Shown here in pieces: positions 1 to 8,471 of a stretch of 64,000 bases of DNA. Position 1 is the stretch's first letter; each line of letters begins with the position of its first letter. Position numbers and translations under genes: made by a program. The stretch is from contig NZ_JAODUA010000009.1 of the NCBI RefSeq assembly GCF_025399895.1, forward strand, positions 186,001-250,000, read 5' to 3'. Below the pieces are notes generated by a model. The model saw nothing but the letters and a program-made list of their open reading frames with translations. It ran no database searches and was not told where the DNA came from. This stretch comes from Streptomyces sp. ASQP_92 (GTDB lineage: Bacteria; Actinomycetota; Actinomycetes; Streptomycetales; Streptomycetaceae).

Positions 1-2
1 TC

Positions 3-902
3 CGCGACGAGCTCGCTTCGTACGAGCGGCTGCCCGCGCGGTGGCAGGGGCAGGTCGACGAGTTGCCGGGCGAGCCGTGGCGGGCCGACCGCTTCTCGTA
101 CGCCACCGCCGTGCTGGAGCTGTACCGGACGCTGCTCGCGCTGCCCGCGATCGAGCCGGCGGGGCCCGCGCCGGGGGCGTCGGGGGCGGCCGGGCTCGGC
201 CCGCCGGTGCACGGCGAGCCGAAGACGCTGGCCCGCATCAGGGCGCTGCTCGCCAAGGCCGAGGCGACCGGCTTCCCCGAGGAGGCGGAGGCGCTCACCA
301 CCAAGGCGCAGGAGCTGATGGCGCGGCACAGCGTGGACGACGCGCTGCTCGCCGGGCGTGGGCTCTCGCCGGGCGGCGAGGTGCCGGGGGCCTGCCGGAT
401 CGGGGTGGACGCGCCCTACGAGACGGCGAAGGCGATCCTGCTCGACGCGGTCGCGTCCGCCAACCACTGCCGGGCGGTGTGGAACTCCGCGCTCGGGTTC
501 TCGACGGTCGTCGGGTTCGAGGCGGATCTGGAGGCGGTGGAGCTCCTGTACACCTCCCTCCTCGTGCAGGGTACGACCGCGATGGCCAAGGCCGAGGCGG
601 CGCAGCGGGCGGGTGGGCGGCGCCGCACCAAGACGTTCCGGCAGTCGTTCCTGCTGGCGTACGCCGCCCGGCTCGGCGATCTGCTCGCGGCGGCGGCGCG
701 GGGGGTGGAGGAGTCCTTCGGGGGTGAGCTGCTTCCGGTGCTGGCGTCGCGGGCGGTGGCGGTCGGGGGGCGGGCGGAGGAGATGTTTCCGCGGACGGTG
801 GCTACGCGGGTGCGGGGGGTTTCCGACGAGTCGGGGTGGCGGGACGGCCGCGCGGCAGCCGACCGGGCCCACCGCACCCGCACCCCGGGCCTACCCCTCT
901 GA
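3..902 (+). CDS. DUF2786 domain protein, 5' end outside window
   Basis: The frame is open from base 3 with no start in view, so the N-terminus lies upstream; about 299 residues are visible. A segment encoded near 220-350 has the DUF2786 pattern: a helical start reading LARIRALLAKAEAT, then a Glu/Ala-rich helix, then QELMARHSVDDALL. The rest is Ala/Arg/Glu-rich without catalytic motifs I recognise. DUF2786 proteins have no established biochemical role. The stop is followed directly by a cluster of interspersed repeats. I am sure this is a gene and sure of the family, but not of any function. Confidence 0.85.
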   Translation, partial: RDELASYERLPARWQGQVDELPGEPWRADRFSYATAVLELYRTLLALPAIEPAGPAPGASGAAGLGPPVHGEPKTLARIRALLAKAEATGFPEEAEALTTKAQELMARHSVDDALLAGRGLSPGGEVPGACRIGVDAPYETAKAILLDAVASANHCRAVWNSALGFSTVVGFEADLEAVELLYTSLLVQGTTAMAKAEAAQRAGGRRRTKTFRQSFLLAYAARLGDLLAAAARGVEESFGGELLPVLASRAVAVGGRAEEMFPRTVATRVRGVSDESGWRDGRAAADRAHRTRTPGLPL

Positions 903-1333
903 CCCCGGTCCCCCCGGCGGGGGCTCCGCCCCCTGCACCCCCGTTCACGCCTTAAGGGCGCTCGTCCTCAAACGCCGGACGGGCTGTAGGTGCCCCAGCA
1001 CCCCCGGGCGGGGGCTCCGCCCCCTGCACCCCCGTTCGCGCCTGAACGGCGCTCGTCCTCAAACGCCGGACGGGCTGAAATGCCTCGATGCGGGCCAGCA
1101 CCAGTACTGCCAGGGGCGCGGGGAACTGCGCGACCAGCCACGCACGGTCCGCAGGCGGAAACGGGTTTTGGGGGCGCGGGGAACTGCGCGAGAAGCGACC
1201 ACGGCCCGCAGACCTAAGGGCCTTTAGGGGCGCGGGGAACTGCGCGACAAGCGGGCACGGCCCGCGGGCCGGAGAGGGGTTGGGGGCGCGGGGAACTGCG
1301 CAAGGCGTGGGGGTGGGCCCAGGGGCGAGGGGG
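903..1333. repeat. Interspersed repeat cluster A (types A and B)
   Basis: Non-coding. Two copies of a type B unit come first, with core CAAACGCCGGACGGGCTG and a hairpin GGGGCTCCGCCCC. Four copies of a type A unit follow, with core GCGCGGGGAACTGCGC; the units start near 1113, 1171, 1227 and 1283. The 56-58-bp period is regular, while the intervening sequence varies around a loosely conserved CACGGYCCGCAG. The same units recur near 9.1, 27.3 and 39.7 kb. The cluster lies 3' of the DUF2786 gene and 5' of the FUSC gene. Confidence 0.9.
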
Positions 1334-1334
1334 T

Positions 1335-1340
1335 TACCCT
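1335..1340 (+). promoter_or_regulatory. Probable -10 element, leaderless FUSC gene
   Basis: TACCCT fits TANNNT and ends 7 nt before the ATG at 1348. No Shine-Dalgarno sequence is present, which suggests that transcription starts at the start codon. I see no clear -35 box. Confidence 0.5.
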
Positions 1341-1347
1341 CGGGATC

Positions 1348-3408
1348 ATGAGCTGGCTCCGCGCGCTGAAAGAGACCGCCCGCTCGGGGCTGACGGTCGA
1401 GCGGCGAAGGCTCGAACCCCTCGTAGCCCTCCGCGGCGCCACCGGCCTCGCCATCGTCGTCGGCGTGAGCCTCACCCTCTTCGGCCCCTCCGTCGCCGCC
1501 AGCTCCGCGTTCGGCGCGTTCCAGGGCGCCATCGCCACGTACCAGCGCAGTTGGCGCCCCAGGCCCGTGCTCGCCCTCGCCTCCGGGCTCTCGCTCGCGA
1601 TCAGTACCTTTCTCGGCTATCTCGTCGGCACCCACTCCCCGTTCTTCCTGCTGCTGCTCGCGCTGTGGACGTTCCTGGCGGGCCTGGCCTGGGCCGTCGG
1701 CCCGACCGTCGGCGTGATCGCCTCGTCGAACGTGGCGATCATGCTGGTCACCGTCACCCTGCCCAGCTCGCTCGCCGAGGCCGCGGGTCACGCCGCGATG
1801 ATCGCGTTCGGCGGGGTCGTCCAGGCCGCCCTCGTCGTCCTGTTCCCCATCCGGCGCTGGGGCGCCCAGCGCGACGCGCTCGCCGACGCCCTCGCCGCCG
1901 AGGCCGACTACGCGCGACGGCTGCGCCACGACCCCGTCGCCCCCTTCGACCCCCAGCCCCTCATGACCGCCCGGCTCGCCGCAGCCGTCACCCCCCGCGA
2001 AGCCCGCCGCAGGCCGTCCGAGCTCCACGGCGCCCGGGGCGTCGCGGAGCGGATCCGGCCGGTGCTCGCCTCGCTCGCGGACCCGGCGCTCGGCGTGCCC
2101 GACGAGGGCGTCGAACGCGACCGGGCCCGGGAGTTGCTCGCCGCCGCGGCCACCGTCCTGGACGCCGCGGCGCGGGCCGTCCGGCACGGCGAGGCACCCG
2201 TCATCCCGCCCGCCGCCGAGGCCGCGCTCGCCACCCCCGACACCGGCGCCATCCTCACCGGCCCGGCCCGCCGCGCCGCCGCCCGGCTCGTCGCCCTGCT
2301 CGCGGACGTCGTCGAAACAGCCCAGGGGAGCGGCCCGGGCGGGGGAGCGAAGCCCCTGCTCAGGCCCACCCTGCCCCGACTGGTCCCGCTCGCCCTGCGC
2401 ACCATGCGCGACGAGCTGGGCCGGCGCCGATCACCGGTGTTCCGGCACGCCGTACGCGTCTGCGCGGTGGCCACGGCGGGCTATCTGCTCGGCCACGTCC
2501 TCCCGTTCGGGCACGGCTACTGGGCCCCGATGGCCTCCGTGATGGTCATGCGCCCGGACTTCACGCTCACGTACTCCCGCGCGGTCGCCCGCTTCGGCGG
2601 CACCCTCGTCGGCGTCGCCCTGGCCACCGGCATCGTCCAGCTCACCCACCCCGACACCGGCCTGTCCGCCGCCATCGCGGTGGTCTGCGCGTTCCTGGCG
2701 TACCTCTTGATGCGCACGGGCTACGCGGTGCTCAGCGGCTGCGTCTCCGCGTATGTCGTCTTCCTGCTCGGCATGGGCGGACTCCAGTGGACGCAGACCG
2801 TGCCCGACCGGGTGTTCCTGACGCTGATCGGCGGCGCGCTCGCCATGGCGTCGTACGCCCTCTACCCGGCCTGGGAGACGCCGCGGCTGCGCACCCGGCT
2901 CGCCGACTGGCTTGCCGCGAGCGGCCGTTACGCCTCCGCCGTCGTCGCCCACTACGCCGACCCCGACCGCGGTTCCGGCGCGGTCCGTCAGGCCCTGCTC
3001 GACACGCGCGCGGCTCGTATCGCCTGGCAGGAGGCGCTTGACAAGGCCACCCATGAGCCGGTGCGCCACCGCGGCCTGTCGCGTTCGGCGGCCGCGGAAG
3101 CCGACCACGCGCTCAGCCAACTGGGGCGTACGGCCATGCTGATGGAGGCGCATCTGCCGGAGCGGGACGCGGTGCCGGTACCCGCGGCCGCGAAGCTCGC
3201 CGAGGCGCTGAGCGAGGCCACCGAGCAGGGCGCGAAGGCGGTGCGCGAGCGGCGGGTCCCGCGGTGGGAGGGGGTGGAGCAGGCCCTGGACGCCTGGGAC
3301 GGCGAGGGCGTGCCCGACCGCGTGGTGCGCAGGGGAGCCGGCCTCGTCCTGCACTGCCTGGACGATCTGACCGACGCCCTCACGCTCCCCAACCCGCCCA
3401 AACCATAA
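1348..3408 (+). CDS. FUSC family inner-membrane protein
   Basis: A 686-residue integral membrane protein of the FUSC / aromatic-acid-exporter-like family. It has the family's duplicated build: a hydrophobic block at about residues 30-165, a long charged cytoplasmic stretch at about 170-340, a second hydrophobic block at about 365-510, and a helical C-terminal domain. Relatives are thought to export aromatic acids or other small molecules, but no substrate can be read here. No ribosome binding site precedes the ATG; a TANNNT hexamer 7 nt upstream suggests a leaderless transcript. It converges on the lipoprotein gene across a short hairpin. Confidence 0.85.
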   Translation: MSWLRALKETARSGLTVERRRLEPLVALRGATGLAIVVGVSLTLFGPSVAASSAFGAFQGAIATYQRSWRPRPVLALASGLSLAISTFLGYLVGTHSPFFLLLLALWTFLAGLAWAVGPTVGVIASSNVAIMLVTVTLPSSLAEAAGHAAMIAFGGVVQAALVVLFPIRRWGAQRDALADALAAEADYARRLRHDPVAPFDPQPLMTARLAAAVTPREARRRPSELHGARGVAERIRPVLASLADPALGVPDEGVERDRARELLAAAATVLDAAARAVRHGEAPVIPPAAEAALATPDTGAILTGPARRAAARLVALLADVVETAQGSGPGGGAKPLLRPTLPRLVPLALRTMRDELGRRRSPVFRHAVRVCAVATAGYLLGHVLPFGHGYWAPMASVMVMRPDFTLTYSRAVARFGGTLVGVALATGIVQLTHPDTGLSAAIAVVCAFLAYLLMRTGYAVLSGCVSAYVVFLLGMGGLQWTQTVPDRVFLTLIGGALAMASYALYPAWETPRLRTRLADWLAASGRYASAVVAHYADPDRGSGAVRQALLDTRAARIAWQEALDKATHEPVRHRGLSRSAAAEADHALSQLGRTAMLMEAHLPERDAVPVPAAAKLAEALSEATEQGAKAVRERRVPRWEGVEQALDAWDGEGVPDRVVRRGAGLVLHCLDDLTDALTLPNPPKP

Positions 3409-3420
3409 GGGGGTTGGACC

Positions 3421-3440
3421 CGCCGCGACGGGGGGCGGCG
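3421..3440. terminator. Hairpin between convergent genes
   Basis: Stem CGCCGC / GCGGCG with an 8-nt loop fills the 32-nt gap between the stop of the FUSC gene and the stop of the convergent lipoprotein gene. It is a plausible bidirectional terminator without a U-tract. Confidence 0.5.
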
Positions 3441-3926
3441 TTACGGGGTCGGCAGGCCGGCGGTGGGGAGTCCGGTCGGCAGCTTCCCCTTCGTGCCGCG
3501 GGTGAAGGTCTCCTTCTTGAAGCCCTCCCAGTCGACCTCAAGCGTGCCGTTGGTCAGCTTGAGCATGCCGCGCGAGCGCTTGTCCTTGTCGTCCCCGTTG
3601 CACTCGCTCATCGTGACCATCGTCATGCCGTCCGCGCTGTCGAACTTTCCGACGCACATGTGGCGCCCGGTGAGGGTCACGGTCTTCTGCGAGGTGAAGA
3701 GGAGGATGACGTCCTTGTCGGTGTCGGAGAACCAGGCCGGGCCCGTGAGATCCCCGGTCTTCACGGTGCCGACGCCATCGGTGCCGGTCGTGGCGGCCCC
3801 GGTGGCCGACGCCCTCGGGGCCGCCTTCTTGTCGCCACCGCCGTCACTGCTCCCGCAACCCGTCAGGACCAGAGCGACCGAGAGCCCGGCCGCGGCGATT
3901 GAGGCGGTACGTATGTGCTTGTGCAT
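3441..3926 (-). CDS. Putative lipoprotein of unknown function
   Basis: 161 residues. The N-terminus is a classical lipoprotein signal: charged MHKHIR, a hydrophobic core and an LTGC lipobox with the lipidated Cys at residue 24. A Ser/Gly/Ala/Thr-rich linker of about 35 residues follows, then a compact beta-rich domain with two further cysteines (near MCVG and SECNG) that could form a disulfide. It should be exported and anchored to the outer face of the membrane. I do not recognise the folded domain. A GGGGGAAG sequence lies somewhat far upstream of the ATG. It is divergent from the DUF397 gene. Confidence 0.8.
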   Translation of the reverse strand: MHKHIRTASIAAAGLSVALVLTGCGSSDGGGDKKAAPRASATGAATTGTDGVGTVKTGDLTGPAWFSDTDKDVILLFTSQKTVTLTGRHMCVGKFDSADGMTMVTMSECNGDDKDKRSRGMLKLTNGTLEVDWEGFKKETFTRGTKGKLPTGLPTAGLPTP

Positions 3927-4226
3927 GGCGTGCGTCTTCCCCCTGTGAACGGTGTTCGGGACCGCGACAAGTTACCAGCCGTTCCACGCCGCACCGGTCT
4001 GAACCGGAGCGCCCTCCCCTGCGTCTCTCATAGAGGGGCTGCTTCACCATGTCCTGGGGGTTACGCACCAGTAGGCCCGCACGCGCGCTCCGGCGCGGAA
4101 GCGGCTGTAACCGCCCGGGCACCCCGCGTGCACGTGCATCTTCCCATGCATGCGCACATGAACACAGCTATGATCCGGGGCAGTTGACCATTCACAGTTG
4201 CATGTCTGCACATCCCGGGAGCGACC
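3927..4226. other. 300-bp divergent intergenic region
   Basis: This lies between the minus-strand lipoprotein gene and the plus-strand DUF397 gene. It holds no convincing gene. It contains the motif described at 4125-4141 and a TATGAT hexamer at 4169-4174 that could be a -10 element for the DUF397 gene. It is less GC-rich than the flanking coding DNA, as expected for a promoter region. Confidence 0.5.
4125..4141 (-). promoter_or_regulatory. Candidate WhiJ-like regulator site, copy 1
   Basis: CGCGTGCACGTGCATCT on the plus strand is the exact reverse complement of 5137-5153. It contains the 10-bp palindrome TGCACGTGCA. One copy lies upstream of the DUF397 gene; the other lies between the divergent XRE-DUF5753 and HATPase genes. 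The sharing suggests a common operator. Confidence 0.5.
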
Positions 4227-4466
4227 TTGCACCACGCGTACAACGGCATGGCGGCAGCGGAGCTTCAGGGTGCCGCGTGGCAGAAGAGCAGGCACAGCAA
4301 CTCGCAGGGATCCTGCGTCGAATTCGCCAAGCTGCCGGGCGGGGGCGTGGCGGTACGCAACTCACGCCATCCCGAGGGGCCCGCGCTGGTCTACACCAGG
4401 GCGGAGATCGAGGCGATGCTGCTGGGGATCAAGGACGGCGAGTTCGACCATCTGATAGCCGACTGA
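4227..4466 (+). CDS. DUF397 domain protein
   Basis: 79 residues with the DUF397 signature: WQKSRHSNSQGSCVEFA, then VAVRNSRHPEGPALVYTRAEI. DUF397 proteins are small partners of XRE-DUF5753 (WhiJ-type) regulators in Streptomyces, where such pairs influence development and secondary metabolism. The chosen start is TTG, with GGGAG six bases upstream; an ATG at 4248 is the alternative. The gene converges on the HATPase gene, and the matching XRE-DUF5753 gene lies 0.8 kb downstream. Confidence 0.85.
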   Translation: MHHAYNGMAAAELQGAAWQKSRHSNSQGSCVEFAKLPGGGVAVRNSRHPEGPALVYTRAEIEAMLLGIKDGEFDHLIAD

Positions 4467-4519
4467 CGGCCCAGAGGTAAGGACGGCCGGTAGCCGACCG
4501 ACGACGGCGCCGCGGCCGC

Positions 4520-5020
4520 TCAGTCCGCCGGCTGGAGCCGGAACAGCGCCCAGACGACCTTGCCGCGGATCGCCCCGGACAGCGGGTGCCAGCCCCAGCT
4601 GTCGGCGAACGACTCGACCAGGAACAGACCGCGGCCCGACTCGGCACCGAAGTCGTCGCCCTCGCGGGCCACCGGGCTCTCGTCGCTGGGGTCGCGCACC
4701 GCGCACACCAGCCGGCTGGTCCAGCGCATCAGGTGCAGCCGGACCGGCACCTCGGTCTCGCGCGGAGTGTCGGCGGGCAGGGCGTGCCGCAGCGCGTTGG
4801 TGACGAGTTCCGAGACGACCAGGGCGACGTCGTCGAAGCGCTCGGCGAGCTCCCACTGAGTGAGGGTGGACCGGGTGAACTTCCGTGCCCCGCCCACCGC
4901 TTCATAGCGCGCGGGCAGCGCGCAGGAAGCAGAACCCGCCACGGTCGAGGGGTCGATGGGGGGAAGCGCATGCCTCAAGGGCTCGTAAGGCTCCAGCATG
5001 GTCGATCCATTCGTCCCCAT
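4520..5020 (-). CDS. HATPase-type anti-sigma-like regulatory kinase
   Basis: 166 residues with a GHKL/HATPase_c fold of the RsbW/SpoIIAB type. The N-box reads VVSELVTNALRHA, followed by VRDPSDESPV and the G-box stretch ESGRGLFLVESFAD. Such proteins bind ATP and act as anti-sigma factors or serine kinases. They often sit beside DUF397 and XRE-DUF5753 genes, as here. The ATG at 5020 is preferred over a GTG at 5029 because GGGAG then sits 8 nt upstream. It is divergent from the XRE gene across about 245 bp. Confidence 0.85.
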   Translation of the reverse strand: MGTNGSTMLEPYEPLRHALPPIDPSTVAGSASCALPARYEAVGGARKFTRSTLTQWELAERFDDVALVVSELVTNALRHALPADTPRETEVPVRLHLMRWTSRLVCAVRDPSDESPVAREGDDFGAESGRGLFLVESFADSWGWHPLSGAIRGKVVWALFRLQPAD

Positions 5021-5136
5021 GCGAGGCACTCCCGGGTTCGCGGCCGTGGCGGTACAGGACGCAAGCGACTAGACGCAGTTGAGCACGCAGGTGCGCGAGG
5101 GCCATGGTTCCGAATGCTTCGGCCCGATGCAAGGGC

Positions 5137-5153
5137 AGATGCACGTGCACGCG
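5137..5153 (+). promoter_or_regulatory. Candidate WhiJ-like regulator site, copy 2
   Basis: AGATGCACGTGCACGCG is identical over 17 nt to the reverse strand of 4125-4141. It sits between the divergent HATPase and XRE-DUF5753 genes and has the same palindromic core TGCACGTGCA. Confidence 0.5.
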
Positions 5154-5266
5154 ACCGACCTGTCCCCGACCGTGCCGTTTCTTGCTCATTTCTTCCTCAG
5201 AAGTTCCTCAGGCCGATTTCACTCCTTGACCATTTCCGTAATCACGCGGGTACGGGGTGAAGCGTT

Positions 5267-6211
5267 TTGATGGCAGACTGCCCACCACCATTGGATGGGG
5301 AGGACGGCGAAGTGACCGCAGGGGAGGCGTGGGGATCCCCCCGGCCGAGTGCAGTCGAGGCCGGCGGGGGTTCGGTGGTCCGGCGCATTCTGCTGGGCTC
5401 TCAACTCAGGCGCCTGCGCGAGTCGCGCGGCATCACGCGGGAAGCAGCCGGCTATTCGATCCGGGCGTCCGAGTCCAAGATCAGTCGTATGGAGTTGGGG
5501 CGCGTGAGCTTCAAGGCCAGGGATGTTGAGGACCTGCTCACGCTCTACGGCGTCGGCGACGAGTCGGAGCGCATGTCGCTGCTCGGCCTCGCCAAGGAGG
5601 CCAACATCGCCGGCTGGTGGCACAGCTTCGGCGATGTGCTGCCGGGATGGTTCCAGACATACATCGGTCTGGAGGGCGCCGCCTCGCTGATCCGTATCTA
5701 TGAAGTCCAGTTCGTGCACGGCCTGTTGCAGACCGAGGCGTATGCGCACGCCGTCGTCTCGCGCGGTATGCAGGGGGCGCCGTGCGCCGAGGTCGACAAG
5801 CGCGTCGCGCTGCGTCTTGAGCGCCAGAAGGCGCTGGTGTCCGAGCGGGCACCCCAGTTCCACGCGGTGCTCGACGAGGCGGCACTGCGTCGGCCCTACG
5901 GTGAACGCGAGGTCATGCGGGGCCAGTTGAAGCATCTCATCGAGATGTCGGAGCAGCCCAACATCACCCTTCAGGTCATGCCGTTCAGCTTCGGCGGGCA
6001 CGCGGGCGAGAGCGGCGCCTTCACCATGCTGCGGTTCCCCGAGTCGGACCTGTCGGACATCGTGTATCTCGAACAGCTCACCTCCGCACTGTATTTGGAC
6101 AAGGCCGAAGAGGTCGCCCAGTACGAGAAGGCGATGGTGCGCCTCCAGCGGGACAGTCCGGGCCCGGAGGAAAGCCGCGATCTTCTGCGCGGACTACTCC
6201 AACTCAGCTGA
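5267..6211 (+). CDS. XRE-family regulator with DUF5753 (WhiJ-like)
   Basis: 314 residues. An N-terminal helix-turn-helix (about residues 40-100) includes LRRLRESRGITREAAGYSIRASESKISRME written in part: LGSQLRRLRESRG, then SESKISRMELGR. A DUF5753 domain (about 110-300) follows with GLLQTEAYAHAV and a beta-rich end reading VYLEQLTSALYLD. This is the architecture of Streptomyces WhiJ paralogues, which pair with DUF397 proteins and HATPase proteins; all three occur here. The track start is TTG at 5267 with ATG directly after it at 5270; either may be used. Probable role: a DNA-binding repressor of local genes. Confidence 0.9.
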   Translation: MMADCPPPLDGEDGEVTAGEAWGSPRPSAVEAGGGSVVRRILLGSQLRRLRESRGITREAAGYSIRASESKISRMELGRVSFKARDVEDLLTLYGVGDESERMSLLGLAKEANIAGWWHSFGDVLPGWFQTYIGLEGAASLIRIYEVQFVHGLLQTEAYAHAVVSRGMQGAPCAEVDKRVALRLERQKALVSERAPQFHAVLDEAALRRPYGEREVMRGQLKHLIEMSEQPNITLQVMPFSFGGHAGESGAFTMLRFPESDLSDIVYLEQLTSALYLDKAEEVAQYEKAMVRLQRDSPGPEESRDLLRGLLQLS

Positions 6212-6292
6212 CCCGCCAGTAGGATGACGTCACATCAGGCCAGTGACGCGGTTGACCGCGCGAAGCCGGCGGACACAGCAGTAGGGGATGGC

Positions 6293-7750
6293 ATGTCCTT
6301 CTTCACCGACCTCGCCCACCAGTTCATAGACGGCCAGTGGCGCACCGGCAGCGGGTCGTGGGACATCATCGACTTCGATCCGTACAACGGGGAGAAGCTC
6401 GCCTCCATCACGGTCGCCACCGTCGAGGAGGTCGACGAGGCCTATCGCGCGGCCGGGCGTGCGCAGCGCGAGTGGGCCCAGACCAATCCGTACACCCGCA
6501 GACTCGTCTTCGAGCGCGCCCTGCGCATCACCGAGGAGCGCGAGGCCGAGATCATCGAGGCCATCGTGAGCGAGCTGGGCGGCACCCGCCTCAAGGCGGT
6601 GTACGAGGTCCACCTCGCCAAGGAGTTCCTGCGCGAGGCGATCCAGCTCGCCCTGCGTCCCGAGGGCCGCATCCTGCCGTCGCCGGTCGACGGCAAGGAG
6701 AACCGGGTCTACCGCCTGCCGGTCGGCGTGATCGGGGTGATCAGCCCGTTCAACTTCCCCTTCCTGGTCACCCTCAAGTCCGTGGCGCCCGCACTGGCGT
6801 TGGGCAACGCGGTCGTCATCAAGCCGAACCAGAACGCCCCGGTCGTCGGCGGTGGGCTCATCGCCAAGATCTTCAAGGATGCCGGGCTGCCCGCCGGTCT
6901 GCTGAACGTCCTGGTCACCGACATCGCCGAGATCGGCGACGCGCTGATAGAGCACCCCGTCCCCAAGGTGATCTCCTTCGCGGGCTCCGACCGCACCGGC
7001 CGCCATGTCGCCTCGGTGGCCGGCAGCCACTTCAAGCGCGTCATCCTGGAGCTGAGCGGCAACAGCGCCCTGGTCGTCCTCGACGACGCGGACATCGACT
7101 ACGCGGTGGACGCGGCGGTTTTCAGCCGCTTCGTCTACCAGGGCCAGGTCTGTATGGCCGCCAACCGGATCCTGGTCGACCGGTCGGTGGAGGAGGAGTT
7201 CACCGGCAAGTTCCTCGCGAAGGTCGCCTCGCTCAGGACCGGCGACCCGGCCGACCCCGCCACCGACATCGGCCCCGTCATCAACAACTTCCAGGCGGAG
7301 TCGCTGACTTCACTGGTCGAGCAGGCGCTCGCGGAGGGCGCCACCGCGCTGGTACGGGGCCGCACGCGCGGCAATCTGGTGGAGCCCACCGTCCTGACGG
7401 GGCTGCCCGCCGATTCCTCCGTACTGCGCCAGGAGATCTTCGGTCCCGTCGCCCTGCTCATCTCCTTCGACGGTGAGGAGGAGGCCGTACGCATGGCGAA
7501 CGACAGCCCGTACGGGCTCAGCGGGGCCGTGCACACCGCCAATGTGGAGCGCGGGGTGCGGTTCGCCAAGCGGATCGAGACGGGGATGATGCACGTCAAC
7601 GACTCGACGATCCAGGACGAGCCGCTGGTCGCCTTCGGCGGCGAGAAGTACTCGGGGCTCGGGCGGCTCAACGGCGACTCGACGGTCGAGGCGTTCACGA
7701 CCCAGAAGTGGATCTCGGTCCAGCACGAGCGCAGCCCGTTCCCGTTCTAG
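6293..7750 (+). CDS. NAD(P)-dependent aldehyde dehydrogenase
   Basis: 485 residues of the aldehyde dehydrogenase superfamily. It has the Rossmann-site motif SFAGSDRTGRHVA, the general-base motif LELSGNSALVVL and the catalytic cysteine in GQVCMAANRI. The C-terminal part has EIFGPVALL and the substrate/dimer region. The overall sequence resembles the benzaldehyde/vanillin-type branch, but the substrate cannot be fixed from sequence. The ATG at 6293 is chosen because GGGGA lies just upstream; an upstream in-frame start at 6224 would add 23 unconserved-looking residues. An 11-bp tandem repeat and a hairpin follow the stop. Confidence 0.88.
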   Translation: MSFFTDLAHQFIDGQWRTGSGSWDIIDFDPYNGEKLASITVATVEEVDEAYRAAGRAQREWAQTNPYTRRLVFERALRITEEREAEIIEAIVSELGGTRLKAVYEVHLAKEFLREAIQLALRPEGRILPSPVDGKENRVYRLPVGVIGVISPFNFPFLVTLKSVAPALALGNAVVIKPNQNAPVVGGGLIAKIFKDAGLPAGLLNVLVTDIAEIGDALIEHPVPKVISFAGSDRTGRHVASVAGSHFKRVILELSGNSALVVLDDADIDYAVDAAVFSRFVYQGQVCMAANRILVDRSVEEEFTGKFLAKVASLRTGDPADPATDIGPVINNFQAESLTSLVEQALAEGATALVRGRTRGNLVEPTVLTGLPADSSVLRQEIFGPVALLISFDGEEEAVRMANDSPYGLSGAVHTANVERGVRFAKRIETGMMHVNDSTIQDEPLVAFGGEKYSGLGRLNGDSTVEAFTTQKWISVQHERSPFPF

Positions 7751-7790
7751 CGGGCATCCAGCGGACATCCAGCGGGTATCCAGCGGGCAC
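7750..7790 (+). repeat. 11-bp tandem repeat after aldehyde dehydrogenase gene
   Basis: Three full copies and a partial fourth of GCGGGCATCCA, with single-base differences, start at the last base of the stop codon. They lie immediately before the hairpin at 7795-7819. Confidence 0.8.
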
Positions 7791-7794
7791 TTAC

Positions 7795-7819
7795 GCCCGG
7801 TCGGCTGTTCCGACCGGGC
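7795..7819 (+). terminator. Intrinsic terminator hairpin
   Basis: Perfect 10-bp stem GCCCGGTCGG / CCGACCGGGC with loop CTGTT, 44 nt after the aldehyde dehydrogenase stop. There is no U-tract. Confidence 0.65.
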
Positions 7820-7916
7820 CGTCCAAGCGGACAGGATCTGACCTCTATCCGCCCTACCGTGTTTCTTGTCAGCAGCCAGCACCCGGGGCACAGGACTTGA
7901 AAGAAGGCGGTTGAAC

Positions 7917-8453
7917 ATGGTCACGCACGTTCCCTCAGAGACCCGTGGCGACGAGCGCGGCGCGCTTCTCCAGTTCGTCGAGGCTCAGCGCGGCGGGCTG
8001 CGGCGCGCGCTCATCGGCCTGACCGAGGAGCAGGCCGCGAGCCGTCCGAGCGCCGGCGAGCTGTCCCTGTCCGGGCTGCTCAAGCATGTCGCCGAGTGCG
8101 AGCTGAACTGGCTGCGGATGGCGCAGCAGATCCCCAACGAGAAGCAGCGCGACGAGTCGAACTGGCACGAGAGCTTCCTGCTGGTCGGCGACGAGACCGT
8201 CGAGGGCATGCTGGCGTTCTGGGACGAAGTGGCCGCCCAGACCGAGGAGTTCATCCGGAAGGTGCCTTCCCTCGACGACACGTTCCCGCTTCCCGAGGCG
8301 CCCTGGTTCCCCAAGGACGGGCAGGTCTCGATGCGGTGGCTGATGCTCCACCTCCTGGAGGAGTTCGCGCGGCACGCCGGGCACGCGGACATCATCCGCG
8401 AATCCATCGACGGCAAGACGGCGTTCGAGTTGGTGGCGCTCGCAAACAGCTGA
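7917..8453 (+). CDS. DinB-like (DUF664) four-helix protein
   Basis: 178 residues of the DinB/DUF664 superfamily. Helices carry the usual metal-binding histidine pattern: LSGLLKHVAECELNW in the N-terminal half and HLLEEFARHAGHADIIRE near the C-terminus. Members with defined roles are metal-dependent thiol S-transferases (mycothiol- or bacillithiol-linked), but most are uncharacterised. The ATG at 7917 has AAGAAGGCGG upstream; an upstream in-frame start at 7866 would add a low-quality extension. It precedes the PadR gene by 18 bp, though that gene appears to have its own promoter. Confidence 0.85.
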   Translation: MVTHVPSETRGDERGALLQFVEAQRGGLRRALIGLTEEQAASRPSAGELSLSGLLKHVAECELNWLRMAQQIPNEKQRDESNWHESFLLVGDETVEGMLAFWDEVAAQTEEFIRKVPSLDDTFPLPEAPWFPKDGQVSMRWLMLHLLEEFARHAGHADIIRESIDGKTAFELVALANS

Positions 8454-8458
8454 GGCCA

Positions 8459-8464
8459 TAGGCT
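8459..8464 (+). promoter_or_regulatory. Probable -10 element, leaderless PadR gene
   Basis: TAGGCT (TANNNT) ends 7 nt before the ATG at 8472. No ribosome binding site is visible. Confidence 0.45.
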
Positions 8465-8471
8465 GGCGGCC

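Noticed and set aside
1113-1303. Regularly spaced type A units look like a CRISPR array
   Set aside because: The period is regular, but the spacers are partly conserved rather than unique, the repeat is highly GC-rich, and no cas gene is present. The same units also occur singly and with type B units elsewhere.
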